64,000 bases of DNA from Streptosporangium sp. NBC_01755 (GCF_035917995.1 NZ_CP109131.1:3534001-3598000), one strand, 5' to 3'. Counted from the stretch's first letter, positions 10,644-19,472 are shown. A program made the numbers and translations. The notes: generated from the letters alone by a model not told the origin.

Positions 10644-11645
10644 GTGGCCGTTGCAGGCATGCCGGTGCGAGTCGGACGGATACCTGTGGCGGCGGGACTC
10701 GTGATCGCCGTCCTGCTGTCGCCTCTCGACGGAGCGGTCGCAGAGCCACGGCCCACCATCCCCCAGGCCAGGGCGAAACTCGCGAAGCTCAATGACCAGG
10801 CCGGCAAGGTCGTCGACCGCTACAACCTGGCCAACGAGCGCTGGAAGAAGGCCAAGAAGCACTACGACGAGCTGAACAAGGTCTACGACCGGCAGCGGGA
10901 GTCAGTTGATGCCCTGCGCCGCAACCTCGTCACAGTGGCCGTCAGCACCTACCAGGCCGGCGGGCTGAGCGGCGGAGCGGGGCTCATCTCCAGCGCCGAC
11001 CCTCGGGCGCTCCTGAGTGGTATGGCCGCGGTCGACCAGATATCGGCCGGGCACGCGGAGTCGCTCCGTGCATTCGACACCGCCGCCCAAACCCTCAAAC
11101 TGCAGCACGGCAAAGCCAAGGACGCGCTGACCGAGGCGGACAAGGCACGAGACACGCTGGCCAAGGAAAAGACCAAGACCAAGCGCCTGATCGCCGAGCA
11201 GACGAAACTGCTGCGCAGGCTCGGCGCCTTCCGGGCCGGCGACCCCAACAGCACCGGTGTCACGTACAACGGCTCGGCCTCCGGAAACGCGAGGACCGCT
11301 CTGCAGTTCGCCTACGCGCAGATCGGCAAGCCGTACCAGTGGGGCGGGGAGGGGCCGGGATCGTACGACTGTTCCGGTCTGACGCAAACCGCCTGGCGCA
11401 ACGCCGGAGTCAGCATCCCCCGCACCACGTGGGAACAGTGGAGCTGGGGGGCCGGCAGGCGAGTGCCACTCGATTTGAACCAGTTGCAGCCCGGTGACCT
11501 GCTTTTCAGCAAGGGCCTGGGCCACATGGGCATGTACGCGGGCAACGGCAAGATGGTGCACGCCCCGAGGACCGGCGACATCATCAAAGTGGTCGATCTC
11601 GACGACTACTGGTGGGGCCGCCTCCTCGGCGCCGTCCGCCCCTGA
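10644..11645 (+). CDS. Secreted NlpC/P60 peptidoglycan endopeptidase with coiled-coil
   Basis: RipA/PcsB-like wall hydrolase, 333 aa, expected to cut gamma-D-Glu-diaminopimelate bonds in stem peptides. The GTG start has GGGAAGG upstream. Signal peptide residues 1-34 (AAGLVIAVLLSPLDGAVA). A long charged coiled coil covers about 37-190. The NlpC/P60 domain runs from about 215: nucleophile in YDCSGLTQTAW, catalytic His in GHMGMYAGN, third residue in HAPRTGD. The coiled coil usually keeps such hydrolases inactive until a partner binds. A BlaI-type palindrome in front suggests envelope-stress control. Monocistronic. Confidence 0.93.
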   Translation: MAVAGMPVRVGRIPVAAGLVIAVLLSPLDGAVAEPRPTIPQARAKLAKLNDQAGKVVDRYNLANERWKKAKKHYDELNKVYDRQRESVDALRRNLVTVAVSTYQAGGLSGGAGLISSADPRALLSGMAAVDQISAGHAESLRAFDTAAQTLKLQHGKAKDALTEADKARDTLAKEKTKTKRLIAEQTKLLRRLGAFRAGDPNSTGVTYNGSASGNARTALQFAYAQIGKPYQWGGEGPGSYDCSGLTQTAWRNAGVSIPRTTWEQWSWGAGRRVPLDLNQLQPGDLLFSKGLGHMGMYAGNGKMVHAPRTGDIIKVVDLDDYWWGRLLGAVRP

Positions 11646-11896
11646 CGCCGGTCACAACGATGCCGGACCCACTCCGGTCTCCTCGATCGGGCCGCGCGCG
11701 AACGGGAACCGGCGCGAGAAGATGTTCGATACGCGGAGCCCGGACGTCTTTCCAGCGGTCAACAGGCCGTAGCAGGGGAGAACCGCAGCCGGACGGCTGT
11801 CTTTGAACGTCCGTGGGTACGGGTCTCGTCCGTCACGCGGGGAGTTTCACCACTGACCGGGTTCGCTCGGTCGAGGCCCGAGCAGGATCGCTGCGT
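11646..11896. other. Intergenic region after the NlpC/P60 gene
   Basis: No gene recognised; short frames have no family likeness and no clear hairpin terminator is visible. Confidence 0.4.
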
Positions 11897-12270
11897 CTAC
11901 GGCTGCGATACCGTGCGCCGCTCGTGCAACTTACGCTGCCCGTACCGGGTCATGCCCCGCGGCTTGTACACCGCCAGCACTGTGGCCACGAGTAACAGCA
12001 GCAGGGCGGCACCGGCATGGAGCACGACGGATGGGGTGCGCAGTACGCCGAGATCGGCAGTGGAGGATGTCGTCTCTGCTGCTACGCCTGCCAGGCGGCC
12101 AAGCGTCTGCGTGTACAGCAACAACACGACGGTGGCGAGAACGGTTACCAGGAGTTTTACCAGCACCCAATAGTGCCGGAACAAGCCCCAGGTAGTGCCA
12201 AGGGACTGGACAAGCCCCGTTAGCAACGAAGTAAGGGCCAGCGGGACGAGGACGGACCGGACGCAGTTCG
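11897..12270 (-). pseudogene. 5'-truncated small membrane protein
   Basis: The frame contains VLVPLALTSLLTGLVQSLG, TTWGLFRHYWVLVKLL, a second helix (VVLHAGAALLLLLVATVLAVY) and the ending KPRGMTRYGQRKLHE, typical of a widespread four-helix actinobacterial membrane protein of unknown function of about 160 aa. The first two helices are missing: upstream of VRSVLVPL the sequence is unrelated. So this is the C-terminal two thirds of a broken gene. An ATG at 12226 could in principle start a 109-aa product. Confidence 0.55.
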
Positions 12271-12394
12271 ACGGCTCGTCATGGTGACCCTGGCTGGGGT
12301 ACGTCCCCCGACGCGTTCCGATCGGGTGTGAGCGGGATGCGTCCGGCCTCCGCCGTAGGCTAGGACAGTTCTGGTATTTAACGCTGGAACGCCG

Positions 12395-12417
12395 CGTAGG
12401 AGCCGCCGGCTGCTACG
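12395..12417. terminator. Hairpin at the end of the D,D-carboxypeptidase gene
   Basis: CGTAGGAGCC-GCC-GGCTGCTACG forms a 10-bp stem with one mismatch directly at the stop codon of the minus-strand gene. No T run. Confidence 0.4.
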
Positions 12418-13300
12418 TGTTCACGCTTGCCCAGTCCAGCAGTCTCCCGGCGGTCTCGAACCTCCGGCTGGAGACGGCTTCGCCGAGGATCACGCCGACC
12501 AGCTGGTGACCGTTGCGGTCAGCGGCAAAGGTCAGGGAGTAGCCCGCGGCGCGTGTATAACCGGTCTTCATGCCGAGCACGCCCGGCGTGCCGAGCAGCT
12601 TGTTGGTGTTGCTCCAGGTGTAGGCGCCGTGGTCCGCCGTCTCGGCGACGACGTGGCTCTGACTGGAGGTGACGGTCTTCAACATCGGGTTACGCAGTGC
12701 CGCCTTGGCAAGCCGCGCCTGGTCCTGCGCGGTGGAGTAGCCTTCGCCGTTCGGCGTGGGCAGCCCGTCGGCGTTGAGGTACATGGTGTCGCGCATCCCG
12801 AGCTCGCGCGCGGTCGCGTTCATCTCTGCCGTGAACCCGGTGATCCCGGGGCCGTAGGTGCGGGCCAGCGCGTGGGCGGCATCCGCGCCCGAGGGAAGCA
12901 TGAGACCGTACAGCAGGTCCTCGACGGTGAGCCGGTCGCCGGCGCGCAGGTACGCGCTGGTGCCGCCGCCGTCCTGCGCGTAGCGCACGTCGTCCGATGT
13001 GATCTCGACCGTGTCGGTCGGCTTTGCTTTCTTGAGCACGATGTAGGCGGTCATCACCTTGGTCAGGCTGGCCACCGGCATGCGCTGGGCGGCCTGTTTG
13101 CTGAGGTGAACCTTGCCCGTCGAGGCGTCGACCAGGTAGACCGCGCGCCCAAGCACCGCCGGCGCGACATCGGAGGGGTTGGTGTGGGCGGGGACTACCT
13201 GCTGGCGCGCCGGCTGGGCATAGGCCGGTACCGCGAATCCTGTTGCCATGGCCAACAGGGCGGCACCGACCGTAAGGCGGATTTTCCCGTTGCTATGCAT
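12413..13300 (-). CDS. D-alanyl-D-alanine carboxypeptidase (peptidase S11)
   Basis: Low-molecular-mass penicillin-binding protein that trims the terminal D-Ala of peptidoglycan stems, 295 aa. Signal peptide residues 1-28 ending AYA-QPA. Catalytic motifs: SLTK near residue 68, SGA in MLPSGADAAHAL (the SxN motif, where the third residue is Ala, as the SGC variant of Streptomyces K15-type enzymes also deviates), and KTG in MKTGYTRAAGYS. No C-terminal membrane anchor is seen, so the enzyme may be secreted. Alone in its orientation; its neighbours are remnants. Could be co-regulated with the NlpC/P60 hydrolase, but no operator palindrome is seen in front. Confidence 0.94.
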   Translation of the reverse strand: MHSNGKIRLTVGAALLAMATGFAVPAYAQPARQQVVPAHTNPSDVAPAVLGRAVYLVDASTGKVHLSKQAAQRMPVASLTKVMTAYIVLKKAKPTDTVEITSDDVRYAQDGGGTSAYLRAGDRLTVEDLLYGLMLPSGADAAHALARTYGPGITGFTAEMNATARELGMRDTMYLNADGLPTPNGEGYSTAQDQARLAKAALRNPMLKTVTSSQSHVVAETADHGAYTWSNTNKLLGTPGVLGMKTGYTRAAGYSLTFAADRNGHQLVGVILGEAVSSRRFETAGRLLDWASVNT

Positions 13301-13735
13301 GCCGCTCAGGTTGCCATGGAATTTGAGGTGCTCTTGACGATATAGGAGTCATTAAATGGCAAAAAATGCGGATTTCTCGCCCTGTAAGGGTGATTTATCA
13401 GGTAAAGATTCCCGGCTGTCCTCCTTGTGGATTCGAGGGGAATAAAATGGCGGGGAAGTTTGTCGCCGTCGCAGACCTCACTCTGGTAACTCTAAAGATC
13501 TCCCGCACGTCTGGTGAACCACCCCAGGTTCTGCAGTGCCCTGACCTGGAGATGGGAGCGCCCGCCGCCTTCACGCCGGCAGGTAACCAGAGAACTCGGC
13601 CGAATACGATCCCGGGGCGGAGGCGAATGTGCTCGGCATCACGGGGGCGAAGGTCCGCACCCACTCGGCCACCGCCGACGTCTCCTCCACCCACTGCTGC
13701 ATCTCGGCCCGCAGTTGCTCGGGCGCGCGTTCATC
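13301..13735. other. Intergenic debris
   Basis: The minus strand from about 13730 to 13574 encodes a protein-like tail (MQQWVEETSAVAEWVRTF, then GSYSAEFSGYLPA and stop) that I cannot assign. It lacks a start in a credible place. The rest shows nothing. Probably the broken end of a lost gene. Confidence 0.3.
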
Positions 13736-13862
13736 GGCTCCGGGGGCGGAGGCGGGTTCTCCACGGCGCCGGACCTGGTTCGCTTCGCACTCGCGTTGCA
13801 AGGTGGCAGGCTGCTCGACCGCGCCTACACCGAGCTGTACCTGGGCGGGAAGGTCCCGGTGC
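13736..13862 (+). pseudogene. Serine hydrolase (beta-lactamase family) fragment
   Basis: The frame gives GGGGGFSTAPDLVRFALALQ, then GGRLLDRAYTELYLGGKVP, a segment near the C-terminus of class C beta-lactamase-like serine hydrolases. Catalytic SxxK and YxN motifs are absent. At about 13862 it switches abruptly into ABC permease sequence in another frame, so a deletion joined two genes. Confidence 0.5.
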
Positions 13863-13866
13863 CCCC

Positions 13867-14469
13867 GCGTTCGAAAGCCTGGACACCGCGGCGCTGGTCG
13901 GCTGGCCGGTGGCCGAGGCCAGGCTGGGCTTCGACAGCCGCCCGACCGTCGTCTACACCCGCTCGCGGGACGCGCAGGTGGAGGCGGTGGCTCAGGTGCT
14001 CGGCGCCACCGCCAACCCGGAGGCCCCCAACGAGGTCGACGTGTCGCGCCCCTCCGACGCGCTGGCCGCCAAGCAGGCCGCCGACGCGGCCTTCACCGGG
14101 CTGCTGCTCGGCGTGGGTGGTGTGGCGCTGCTGGTCGGCGGGGTCGGGGTGGCCAACACCATGGTCATCTCGGTGCTGGAACGGCGCGGCGAGATCGGCC
14201 TGCGCCGTTCCCTGGGGGCGACCAAGGGGCAGATCCGCACTCAGTTCCTCGCCGAGTCACTGCTGCTGTCGGCACTGGGCGGGATCGCGGGCGCGCTGCT
14301 GGGCGTGGCGGTCACGGCGGGGTACGTCACCTCGGTGTCGTGGCCCGTGGTGATCCCGGCGTGGGCGGTGCTCGGCGGGATGGGCGCCACGCTGGCCATC
14401 GGCGCGCTGGCCGGCCTGTACCCGGCGATCCGCGCCTCCCGTCTGTCGCCCACCGAGGCGCTGACGTAG
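13867..14469 (+). pseudogene. C-terminal half of a MacB/FtsX-type ABC transporter permease
   Basis: About 200 residues: a periplasmic part (ARLGFDSRPTVVYTRSRDAQ), then helices GLLLGVGGVALLVGGVGVAN, the coupling region VLERRGEIGLRRSLGATKGQ, two more helices and the ending YPAIRASRLSPTEALT. The order is exactly that of the last half of MacB-like permeases (about 400 aa); the first helix and half the periplasmic domain are missing, and no ATPase gene is adjacent. Fused at the DNA level to a beta-lactamase remnant. Not functional. Confidence 0.75.
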
Positions 14470-14509
14470 CCATAGCCGGCGCTCGACTACGACGGGGAGA
14501 CCGACCTGT

Positions 14510-14628
14510 GGCCGCCGTCGAGCAGCGGGGAAGAGCCTCATGGAGATCGTCGGGGCCCCGGAAGTGAACGGCCGTCATCCCCGGCTTCCGAGCGGCCTCG
14601 ACGTTCTCCAGCCGGTCGTCGGTGAACA
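14510..14628 (-). pseudogene. HAD-family hydrolase C-terminal fragment
   Basis: Minus strand reads LFTDDRLENVEAARKPGM then TAVHFRGPDDLHEAL and stops being protein-like about 15 codons later. This is motif IV and the last strand of subfamily IA HAD hydrolases. The rest of the gene is gone; its upstream side is replaced by the next remnant on the plus strand. Confidence 0.6.
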
Positions 14629-14629
14629 G

Positions 14630-15079
14630 GCAAGCGCCGAGTTCGAGGTGGCCACCAACGCCGACAGCGCCGCGTGCGGATACAACTTCGTCACCGGGTC
14701 GCGGTACCTGGTGTTCGCCGCCACGGGTAAGTCGGGCCTGCTCACGGTCGATCCGGGCGTGGCACTGAACACCTCGCTCTGCGCCGGGAACCTGCTGGTC
14801 AGCCCAGGTGATGCCGCGCTGCGCGCCGGGGACGGCCTGCCGGGCGGGGAGCCGCTCACCGCGGAACTCATCACCGCTCTCGGTACGGCGACCCCACCCC
14901 CGGCGGCCCCGACTCCGACGGCCGTCGCCACTTCTTCACCGGACGCCTCCGGCAGCGGTGGCGGCCGGCCGATCCCGATCTGGATCTACGCGGGGGTGGC
15001 CGTGACGGGCGTCGGCCTCACCTTCACCGGGTGGCGATTCTCCCGGCGGCGCGGACGGAGCAGGCGCCTGCCGGACTAG
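14630..15079 (+). pseudogene. C-terminal part of a membrane-anchored secreted protein (netrin/TIMP-like)
   Basis: The frame carries a beta-rich segment (SAACGYNFVTGSRYLVFA, then LNTSLCAGN) like the TIMP/netrin-like proteins of actinobacteria. A Pro/Thr linker, one transmembrane helix (WIYAGVAVTGVGLTFTGW) and an RRR-rich tail follow. The N-terminal signal peptide and first Cys are missing because the sequence runs into the HAD remnant. An ATG at 14540 gives a 179-aa frame but its first 30 residues are antisense of the HAD fragment, so a real protein is unlikely. Confidence 0.5.
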
Positions 15080-15089
15080 GCGTACCGAC

Positions 15090-15150
15090 CGGGCGGGCCG
15101 GTTCTAGGCCGGTGACAGTCCGGGCGGGCCGGTTCTAGGCCGGTGACAGT
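15090..15150. repeat. 31-bp exact tandem duplication at a gene 3' end
   Basis: A 30-base unit beginning CGGGCGGGCCGGTTCTAGG occurs at 15090-15119 and again at 15121-15150, separated by one base. The second copy contains the stop codon and last codons of the minus-strand monooxygenase gene; the first lies just downstream of it. Confidence 0.95.
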
Positions 15151-15458
15151 TCCGCCATCCGCGACCAGCCCTCGCCGGGCACCTCGACGTTGATGATCTC
15201 CGGTGTCTTCGTGATCAATCCGGGCATCCAGGCCATGGCGGTTCTGAAGTGCTCCGAACTCACGTGCGCCTCACCCGCGGCGGGCGAGGCGAAGGCCTCC
15301 AGCAGGACGAACTGGCCGGGCACCTCGACACTCCTGGACCATTCGAAGAAGACGTTCCCCGGCTCCCTGCGGGTGGCCTGGGTGAAGTCGTCGACGAGCG
15401 AGAGCCACTCCTCGGCCCGCTCGGGGCGGACTGTGAACTTGACGGCGATGAAGATCAT
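15135..15458 (-). CDS. Antibiotic biosynthesis monooxygenase (ABM/YgiN-like) domain protein
   Basis: Small cofactor-free oxygenase or quinol monooxygenase-like protein, 107 aa, one ferredoxin-like ABM domain. Visible are MIFIAVKFTVRPERAEEWL, EPGNVFFEWSRSVEVPGQF and HVSSEHFRTAM, with the central His at the position used by YgiN-type enzymes. Ribosome site GGGGACA lies just before the ATG. It lies 295 bases downstream of the P450 gene in the same direction, so it may be the last gene of that cluster. Substrate unknown. Confidence 0.85.
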   Translation of the reverse strand: MIFIAVKFTVRPERAEEWLSLVDDFTQATRREPGNVFFEWSRSVEVPGQFVLLEAFASPAAGEAHVSSEHFRTAMAWMPGLITKTPEIINVEVPGEGWSRMAELSPA

Positions 15459-15753
15459 GAGTTGTCCCCTGTTGAGAATCGAGACGAGTGTTCCTCGCCC
15501 GCGGGCATGGCGTGGGGCAGGTGTGCGGCGCCATGGTCAAGATAGGCGAGCGGATGCCGGGGCGGAGGAACCCACCCGCCGTGAGCCCGCCTCGGTCGCG
15601 TACCGCATGCGCGGGTCCTGACAGGGAAGATCAGCACATGACGGGCGACGACGACCTGGCCAGGGAATCTCGCCGTTCCGGACGCCGCCCCCGTACTGCA
15701 CGCCTCATCAGGGGGGCCGGTGAGGATCGGGATGTGGAGCCGGTGACCACGCG

Positions 15754-16974
15754 TCACCCCTGCCTGACGAGAAGGTGGCGCGGGCCACGCAGGACCGCGC
15801 TCTGCCGGTACGGGGGCGGGTCGGCGACGAGCCGGGGATTCCTCAGGTGGCGTACGAGCCCGTTCAGCGCGATCTGCGCCTCCAGCCGGGCCAGGGGGGC
15901 GCCGAAGCACAGGTGGATACCGCTGCCGAAACCGAGGTGCCGGTTGTCCTGCCGGTCGGGGTCGAACCGGTCGGGATCGCGGAAGTACGCGGGGTCGCGG
16001 TTGCCGGAGGCGAGCATGAGCGTGATCTGCGAGCCCTTCGGAATGGTGACGCCCGCGACGGTGAGATCGCTGTAGGCGGCCCGCCAGGGGATGATGTGCA
16101 CCGGAGGTTCGTAGCGCAGCAACTCCTCGACCGTCCGGACGATCATTTCGGGCTCGCGGCGCAGGCGCTCCAGCACATCGGGGTGGCGCAGCAGGGTCAG
16201 CACGCCGTTGGTGATCAGGTTGACCGTCGTCTCGTGACCCGCGATGAGCAGCAGGTTGGCGGTGCTGATGATCTCCTCGTCCGTCATGCGCCCGTCGGGG
16301 CCTTCGTCGCCCGCCAGCCGCGACAGCAGGTCGTCGCCCGGCGGCCGGCCGCGGCGGCTCTCCAGGAGTTCGGCGAGATAGTGCCTGAGGTCCTTGCGGG
16401 CCTGTACGCCCTCCCCCAGGCGTTCCTGAGGGTCCGTCGCGGGGTTGAAGTCGAGCAGCGCGACGATCGCCTCGACCCATCGGTGGAATCGCGGCTCGTC
16501 CTCGCGGGGCACGCCGAGCAGGTGGCAGATCACGGTGACCGGGAAGGGATAGGCGAAGTCGTCCACGATGTCGATCTGGTCCCTGCCCGCCAGGTTCTCG
16601 ATCAGGCCCGTGACGATGGCGGTCAGGTCGGGCCGCATGTCGTCTATCAGCGTGGGCGAGTGCGGGGGGCCGAAGTGCCGCATCGCCATGCGGCGCAGCC
16701 GGTCGTGCCGTGGCGGGTCGAGGCCGATGAACGCCGGTGGGTCTCCGCGCTCGGCGAGTGCGGGCCCCGGGTTTTCGAGGCTGTGCGCGTCGGAGCTGAG
16801 GTGCGGGTCGTGCAGCAACGTGCTGATCTCCCGGTAGGTGCTGACGACGTAGTCGCCGTCCTCCTGCCGGGCCACCGGAGTCCTGCGCAACTCCGCGTAG
16901 AGCGGGTACGGGTCGGCCCGGCTGGAGTAGTCGAGGATCCGCTGGAGAGTGCTGGGCGCCTGAGCGACTGTCAT
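15754..16974 (-). CDS. Cytochrome P450
   Basis: Haem monooxygenase, 406 aa, soluble bacterial class I size. I-helix AGHETT near residue 246 for oxygen activation, EELLR (ExxR) and the haem loop FGSGIHLCFGAPLARLE with the Cys ligand near residue 356. A proline-rich start and FIGLDPPRHDRLRR are typical of CYP105/107-like families. It lies 49 bases after a ferredoxin reductase gene and is preceded by a ferredoxin, so the whole electron chain is encoded together. Substrate cannot be told from sequence; the ABM protein downstream suggests modification of an aromatic or polyketide-like small molecule. Confidence 0.96.
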   Translation of the reverse strand: MTVAQAPSTLQRILDYSSRADPYPLYAELRRTPVARQEDGDYVVSTYREISTLLHDPHLSSDAHSLENPGPALAERGDPPAFIGLDPPRHDRLRRMAMRHFGPPHSPTLIDDMRPDLTAIVTGLIENLAGRDQIDIVDDFAYPFPVTVICHLLGVPREDEPRFHRWVEAIVALLDFNPATDPQERLGEGVQARKDLRHYLAELLESRRGRPPGDDLLSRLAGDEGPDGRMTDEEIISTANLLLIAGHETTVNLITNGVLTLLRHPDVLERLRREPEMIVRTVEELLRYEPPVHIIPWRAAYSDLTVAGVTIPKGSQITLMLASGNRDPAYFRDPDRFDPDRQDNRHLGFGSGIHLCFGAPLARLEAQIALNGLVRHLRNPRLVADPPPYRQSAVLRGPRHLLVRQG

Positions 16975-16985
16975 GACCGCTTCTC

Positions 16986-17027
16986 CTAAGGTTTGCCCGG
17001 GTTCAACTAAGGTTTGCCCGGGTTCAA
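16986..17027. repeat. 21-bp exact tandem duplication at a gene 3' end
   Basis: CTAAGGTTTGCCCGGGTTCAA occurs at 16986-17006 and 17007-17027. The second copy holds the stop codon of the reductase gene, the first lies in the gap before the P450 start. Same architecture as 15090-15150. Confidence 0.95.
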
Positions 17028-18409
17028 CGGCCCGGCCGTGCGAACGCCACGCGCCGCTCGCTCGGCTCGTGGCCGGTGACCATGACCGTGGCTCCGTGGG
17101 TGATGATGAGGGGATCCGGGAAGCGTGCGGGGACCGGCTTCATGTCGGCGGGCTGGTCGGGGGTGGGGCAGGAGGGCGGGAAGGGAGCCGCCGTCTCGAT
17201 CAGCTGCCGGTAGTGGTCGAGCCATTTGGCGTTGTCGAAGCTGACGGCCGCGATGACCCTGCCGCGGTACCCGTAGGCCGCGACAAACCGGCGCTCCTCC
17301 ACCGCCCCCTGGGTGACGGTGATCTCGTCTGCCATGATCGGAACACCGACGGACTTGATGTTGACGCCGAACTGCATGGACCAGAACGTCGGCATGGACA
17401 GGTGCGGCCAGCGGTCGGTCGGAGGGCTGACCATGTTGTGCGCCGCGACCTGGGCCTGCTCCACCGCGTTGGCCCAGTGCTCCAGCGACAGGAACCGGTA
17501 CTCGTAGACCGGGTGCGGGCAGCGTGCCACGTCCCCGGCGACGAAGATGTCATCGGTGACCAGGCCGTTGATGTCGAACGCCCGGCAGCCCGAGTCGCAG
17601 GCCACCCCCCAGCGGCCGGCGGCCAGCCCCGAGTCCTGCAGCCACTCGGTGTTGCGCACGCCGCCGAGCGCGACCACCACCACGTCGGCGTCGATCGTCT
17701 CTCCGTCGGAGAAGTGAGCGCGGCGCACTCGCCCGTCGCCCTCCAACCGGGTGACCCTGACACCGCAGCGCAGGTCGACGCCGTGAGCACGCTGGAGGTC
17801 TGCGGCGATCGAGCCGATCATGCTGCCGAGTGCTCCCACCAGCGGGGCCTCGGCGACCTCGGCGACGGTCACCGGTATGCCGCGTTCGCGGCAGATGGAG
17901 GCGATCTCGGAACCGGCGAATCCGGCCCCGATGACGAGCACCCGGCAGGGGCCGGCATCCAGCCGCTCCCGCAGGCGACCGGAGTCGTCGCGGGTGCGGA
18001 CCACGAAAACGCCGTCCAGTGCGGCCTCGGCCTCGTCGGGCCAGGGCCTGGCACGTACACCGGTGGTGATCAGCAACCTGTCGTAGGGAACCTCTCGCCC
18101 GTCCGCGAGCCGCACTCGCTTGCCGGCGAGGTCCAGCCCCGAGGCGGCCACGCCGAGCAGCCACTCCGCGCCGATCTCGCGGCGCCGGGGCAGCGCGGTG
18201 CCGTTCGCGGGTACCCAGCCGGTCAGGACCTGCTTGGAGAGCGGAGGCCGGTCGTAGGGCTCGCACGCCTCGTCCCCGATGAGGGTCAATGACCCGGTGA
18301 AGCCCTCGTCGCGCAGCGCCTCCGCGGCCCTCAGCCCCGCGAGAGAGGCGCCGACGATCACGATATGGCCGTCGCGCCTGAACGCCTGCAGGCTCCTCTC
18401 GCTGCTCAT
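17024..18409 (-). CDS. FAD/NAD(P)-dependent ferredoxin reductase
   Basis: Flavoprotein that passes electrons from NAD(P)H to the ferredoxin next to it, 461 aa. FAD-binding GxGxxG variant IVIVGASLAGLRAAEAL near residue 17; the rhodocoxin-reductase type signature YDRPPLSKQVL; NAD(P)-binding VLVIGAGFAGSEIAS near residue 160; and the second FAD motif TDDIFVAGDVARC. About 50 residues longer at the C-terminus than usual reductases. Its start overlaps the ferredoxin stop (ATGA) and P450 follows, giving a complete operon. Confidence 0.95.
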   Translation of the reverse strand: MSSERSLQAFRRDGHIVIVGASLAGLRAAEALRDEGFTGSLTLIGDEACEPYDRPPLSKQVLTGWVPANGTALPRRREIGAEWLLGVAASGLDLAGKRVRLADGREVPYDRLLITTGVRARPWPDEAEAALDGVFVVRTRDDSGRLRERLDAGPCRVLVIGAGFAGSEIASICRERGIPVTVAEVAEAPLVGALGSMIGSIAADLQRAHGVDLRCGVRVTRLEGDGRVRRAHFSDGETIDADVVVVALGGVRNTEWLQDSGLAAGRWGVACDSGCRAFDINGLVTDDIFVAGDVARCPHPVYEYRFLSLEHWANAVEQAQVAAHNMVSPPTDRWPHLSMPTFWSMQFGVNIKSVGVPIMADEITVTQGAVEERRFVAAYGYRGRVIAAVSFDNAKWLDHYRQLIETAAPFPPSCPTPDQPADMKPVPARFPDPLIITHGATVMVTGHEPSERRVAFARPGR

Positions 18410-18606
18410 GACGGTTCCGGTGTCTCGACGAGGATCGCCTGGACCGGGCAGGCGGCAGCCGCACGCAGGACCTGATCCCGCTGCGCGTCATCGGGGCTGG
18501 AGTGGAACGCGAGTGCTTCCTCGCCCTGCATCCGGAACGTGTCCGGGGCCAGGAAGGCGCACTGCGCATACCCCTGGCAGCGTGCCAGGTCGACGACAAC
18601 CCTCAT
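18406..18606 (-). CDS. [3Fe-4S]-type ferredoxin
   Basis: Electron carrier for the P450, 66 aa. The ATG at 18606 with AAGGGA upstream is preferred to longer frames. Cluster ligands: Cys9 and Cys15 in ARCQGYAQC and Cys in AAACPVQAI; the middle position of the usual CxxHxxC is Gly-Tyr, so a 3Fe-4S cluster is expected as in Streptomyces P450 ferredoxins. First gene of the ferredoxin-reductase-P450 operon, overlapping the reductase by four bases. Confidence 0.93.
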   Translation of the reverse strand: MRVVVDLARCQGYAQCAFLAPDTFRMQGEEALAFHSSPDDAQRDQVLRAAAACPVQAILVETPEPS

Positions 18607-19004
18607 GATGACCATCCCTTCCGAGCCCGAGCACGGTCGAATAAGGCGTGAGGGGAGCCGGGGCGGTGGCGGACGGTTGCCGGCGGGCCGGACCCACCGC
18701 GAACCCGGCCCCGGAGCGACGTCGCGGCGCGTCCTCACGTGCTGTCGGCGGCTGCCCCGGTTACGGGGAGAACGCCCCGGAAGCGGTCACGGAAAACAGT
18801 GGGTGATCTCGCTAGATAACTCGCTGAACTGGCTAAACGAGCGTATCGCGGACATGGGGCTGGAACGTCGCCCTTCTGTCAGCGGGTGGTCAAGGATTGC
18901 GTACGAGTGGTCCCCTCCGGTTCGGCGAAGACCTCTGGAACCCGTGAGTTCCGATTCCTCGGCGGGTGCGGGCGACGGGACTCGGGGCCCGTGACGATCG
19001 AGGT
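18607..19004. other. Intergenic region, promoter side of the ferredoxin operon
   Basis: No gene recognised. The patch CTCGCTAGATAACTCGCTG (18809-18827) is relatively AT-rich with a repeated CTCGCT; it may hold the operon promoter. Nothing else stands out. Confidence 0.4.
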
Positions 19005-19472
19005 TCAGCGCGAGGCCTGGACCTCTTCCTGGCCGGGGTCGTCCTGCCGAGGTCCTGCCGAGGCGAGTGACCCGGTCCGTGTCGATGGAGAGCGCAGGTC
19101 CATCCGCAGTCGGACCCGGGAGCCTCCGGCGAGCTGCTCGATGGTGAACTCGTCGCACAACTGGGTCATCAGCCACAGGCCGAAACCTCGCACGGTGCCC
19201 GTGGGGCGTTTCGCCGGGATGTGCTCGGCGGCCAGGAGGCCCAAGGCGTCGGTGACGTCAATGGTCAGGTGGGTCTCGTCCTGCCAGATGTCCAGCGTGC
19301 CCTTGCCACCGCCGTGCTCCAGGACGTTGATGACCGCCTCGTTGGTGGCGAGGAGGAGGTCGTTCAGGCGGTCGCCCCGGATACCGGCCTGATCGATGTA
19401 CTGGTGGAGACGTTCTCGCAACGCACTGAGATCCTCGTCGATCGGCCAGTGCCGGCCGTGGTCGCCGATCAC
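19005..19472 (-). CDS. Anti-sigma factor kinase (RsbW/SpoIIAB-like ATPase)
   Basis: GHKL-fold ATP-binding serine kinase, 155 aa, that in this family binds a sigma factor or phosphorylates a STAS antagonist. N box LLATNEAVINVLEHG with the Glu/Asn for Mg-ATP near residue 44, and the G box GTVRGFGLWLM. The protein starts with a short N-terminal segment typical of actinobacterial stand-alone HATPase_c_2 proteins, and the last 25 residues are polar. Two STAS genes follow upstream on the same strand, so the three are probably a partner-switching module. No sigma factor gene is in the neighbourhood; the target must be elsewhere. Confidence 0.88.
   Translation of the reverse strand: MIGDHGRHWPIDEDLSALRERLHQYIDQAGIRGDRLNDLLLATNEAVINVLEHGGGKGTLDIWQDETHLTIDVTDALGLLAAEHIPAKRPTGTVRGFGLWLMTQLCDEFTIEQLAGGSRVRLRMDLRSPSTRTGSLASAGPRQDDPGQEEVQASR

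Noticed and set aside
12413..13300. SGA instead of SxN as a dead D,D-carboxypeptidase
   Set aside because: The S11 family tolerates SGC-type variants, and the SLTK and KTG motifs are intact.
13571..13801. Minus frame as a real gene
   Set aside because: Its C-terminal half looks protein-like, but there is no start and its other half is antisense to the beta-lactamase remnant.
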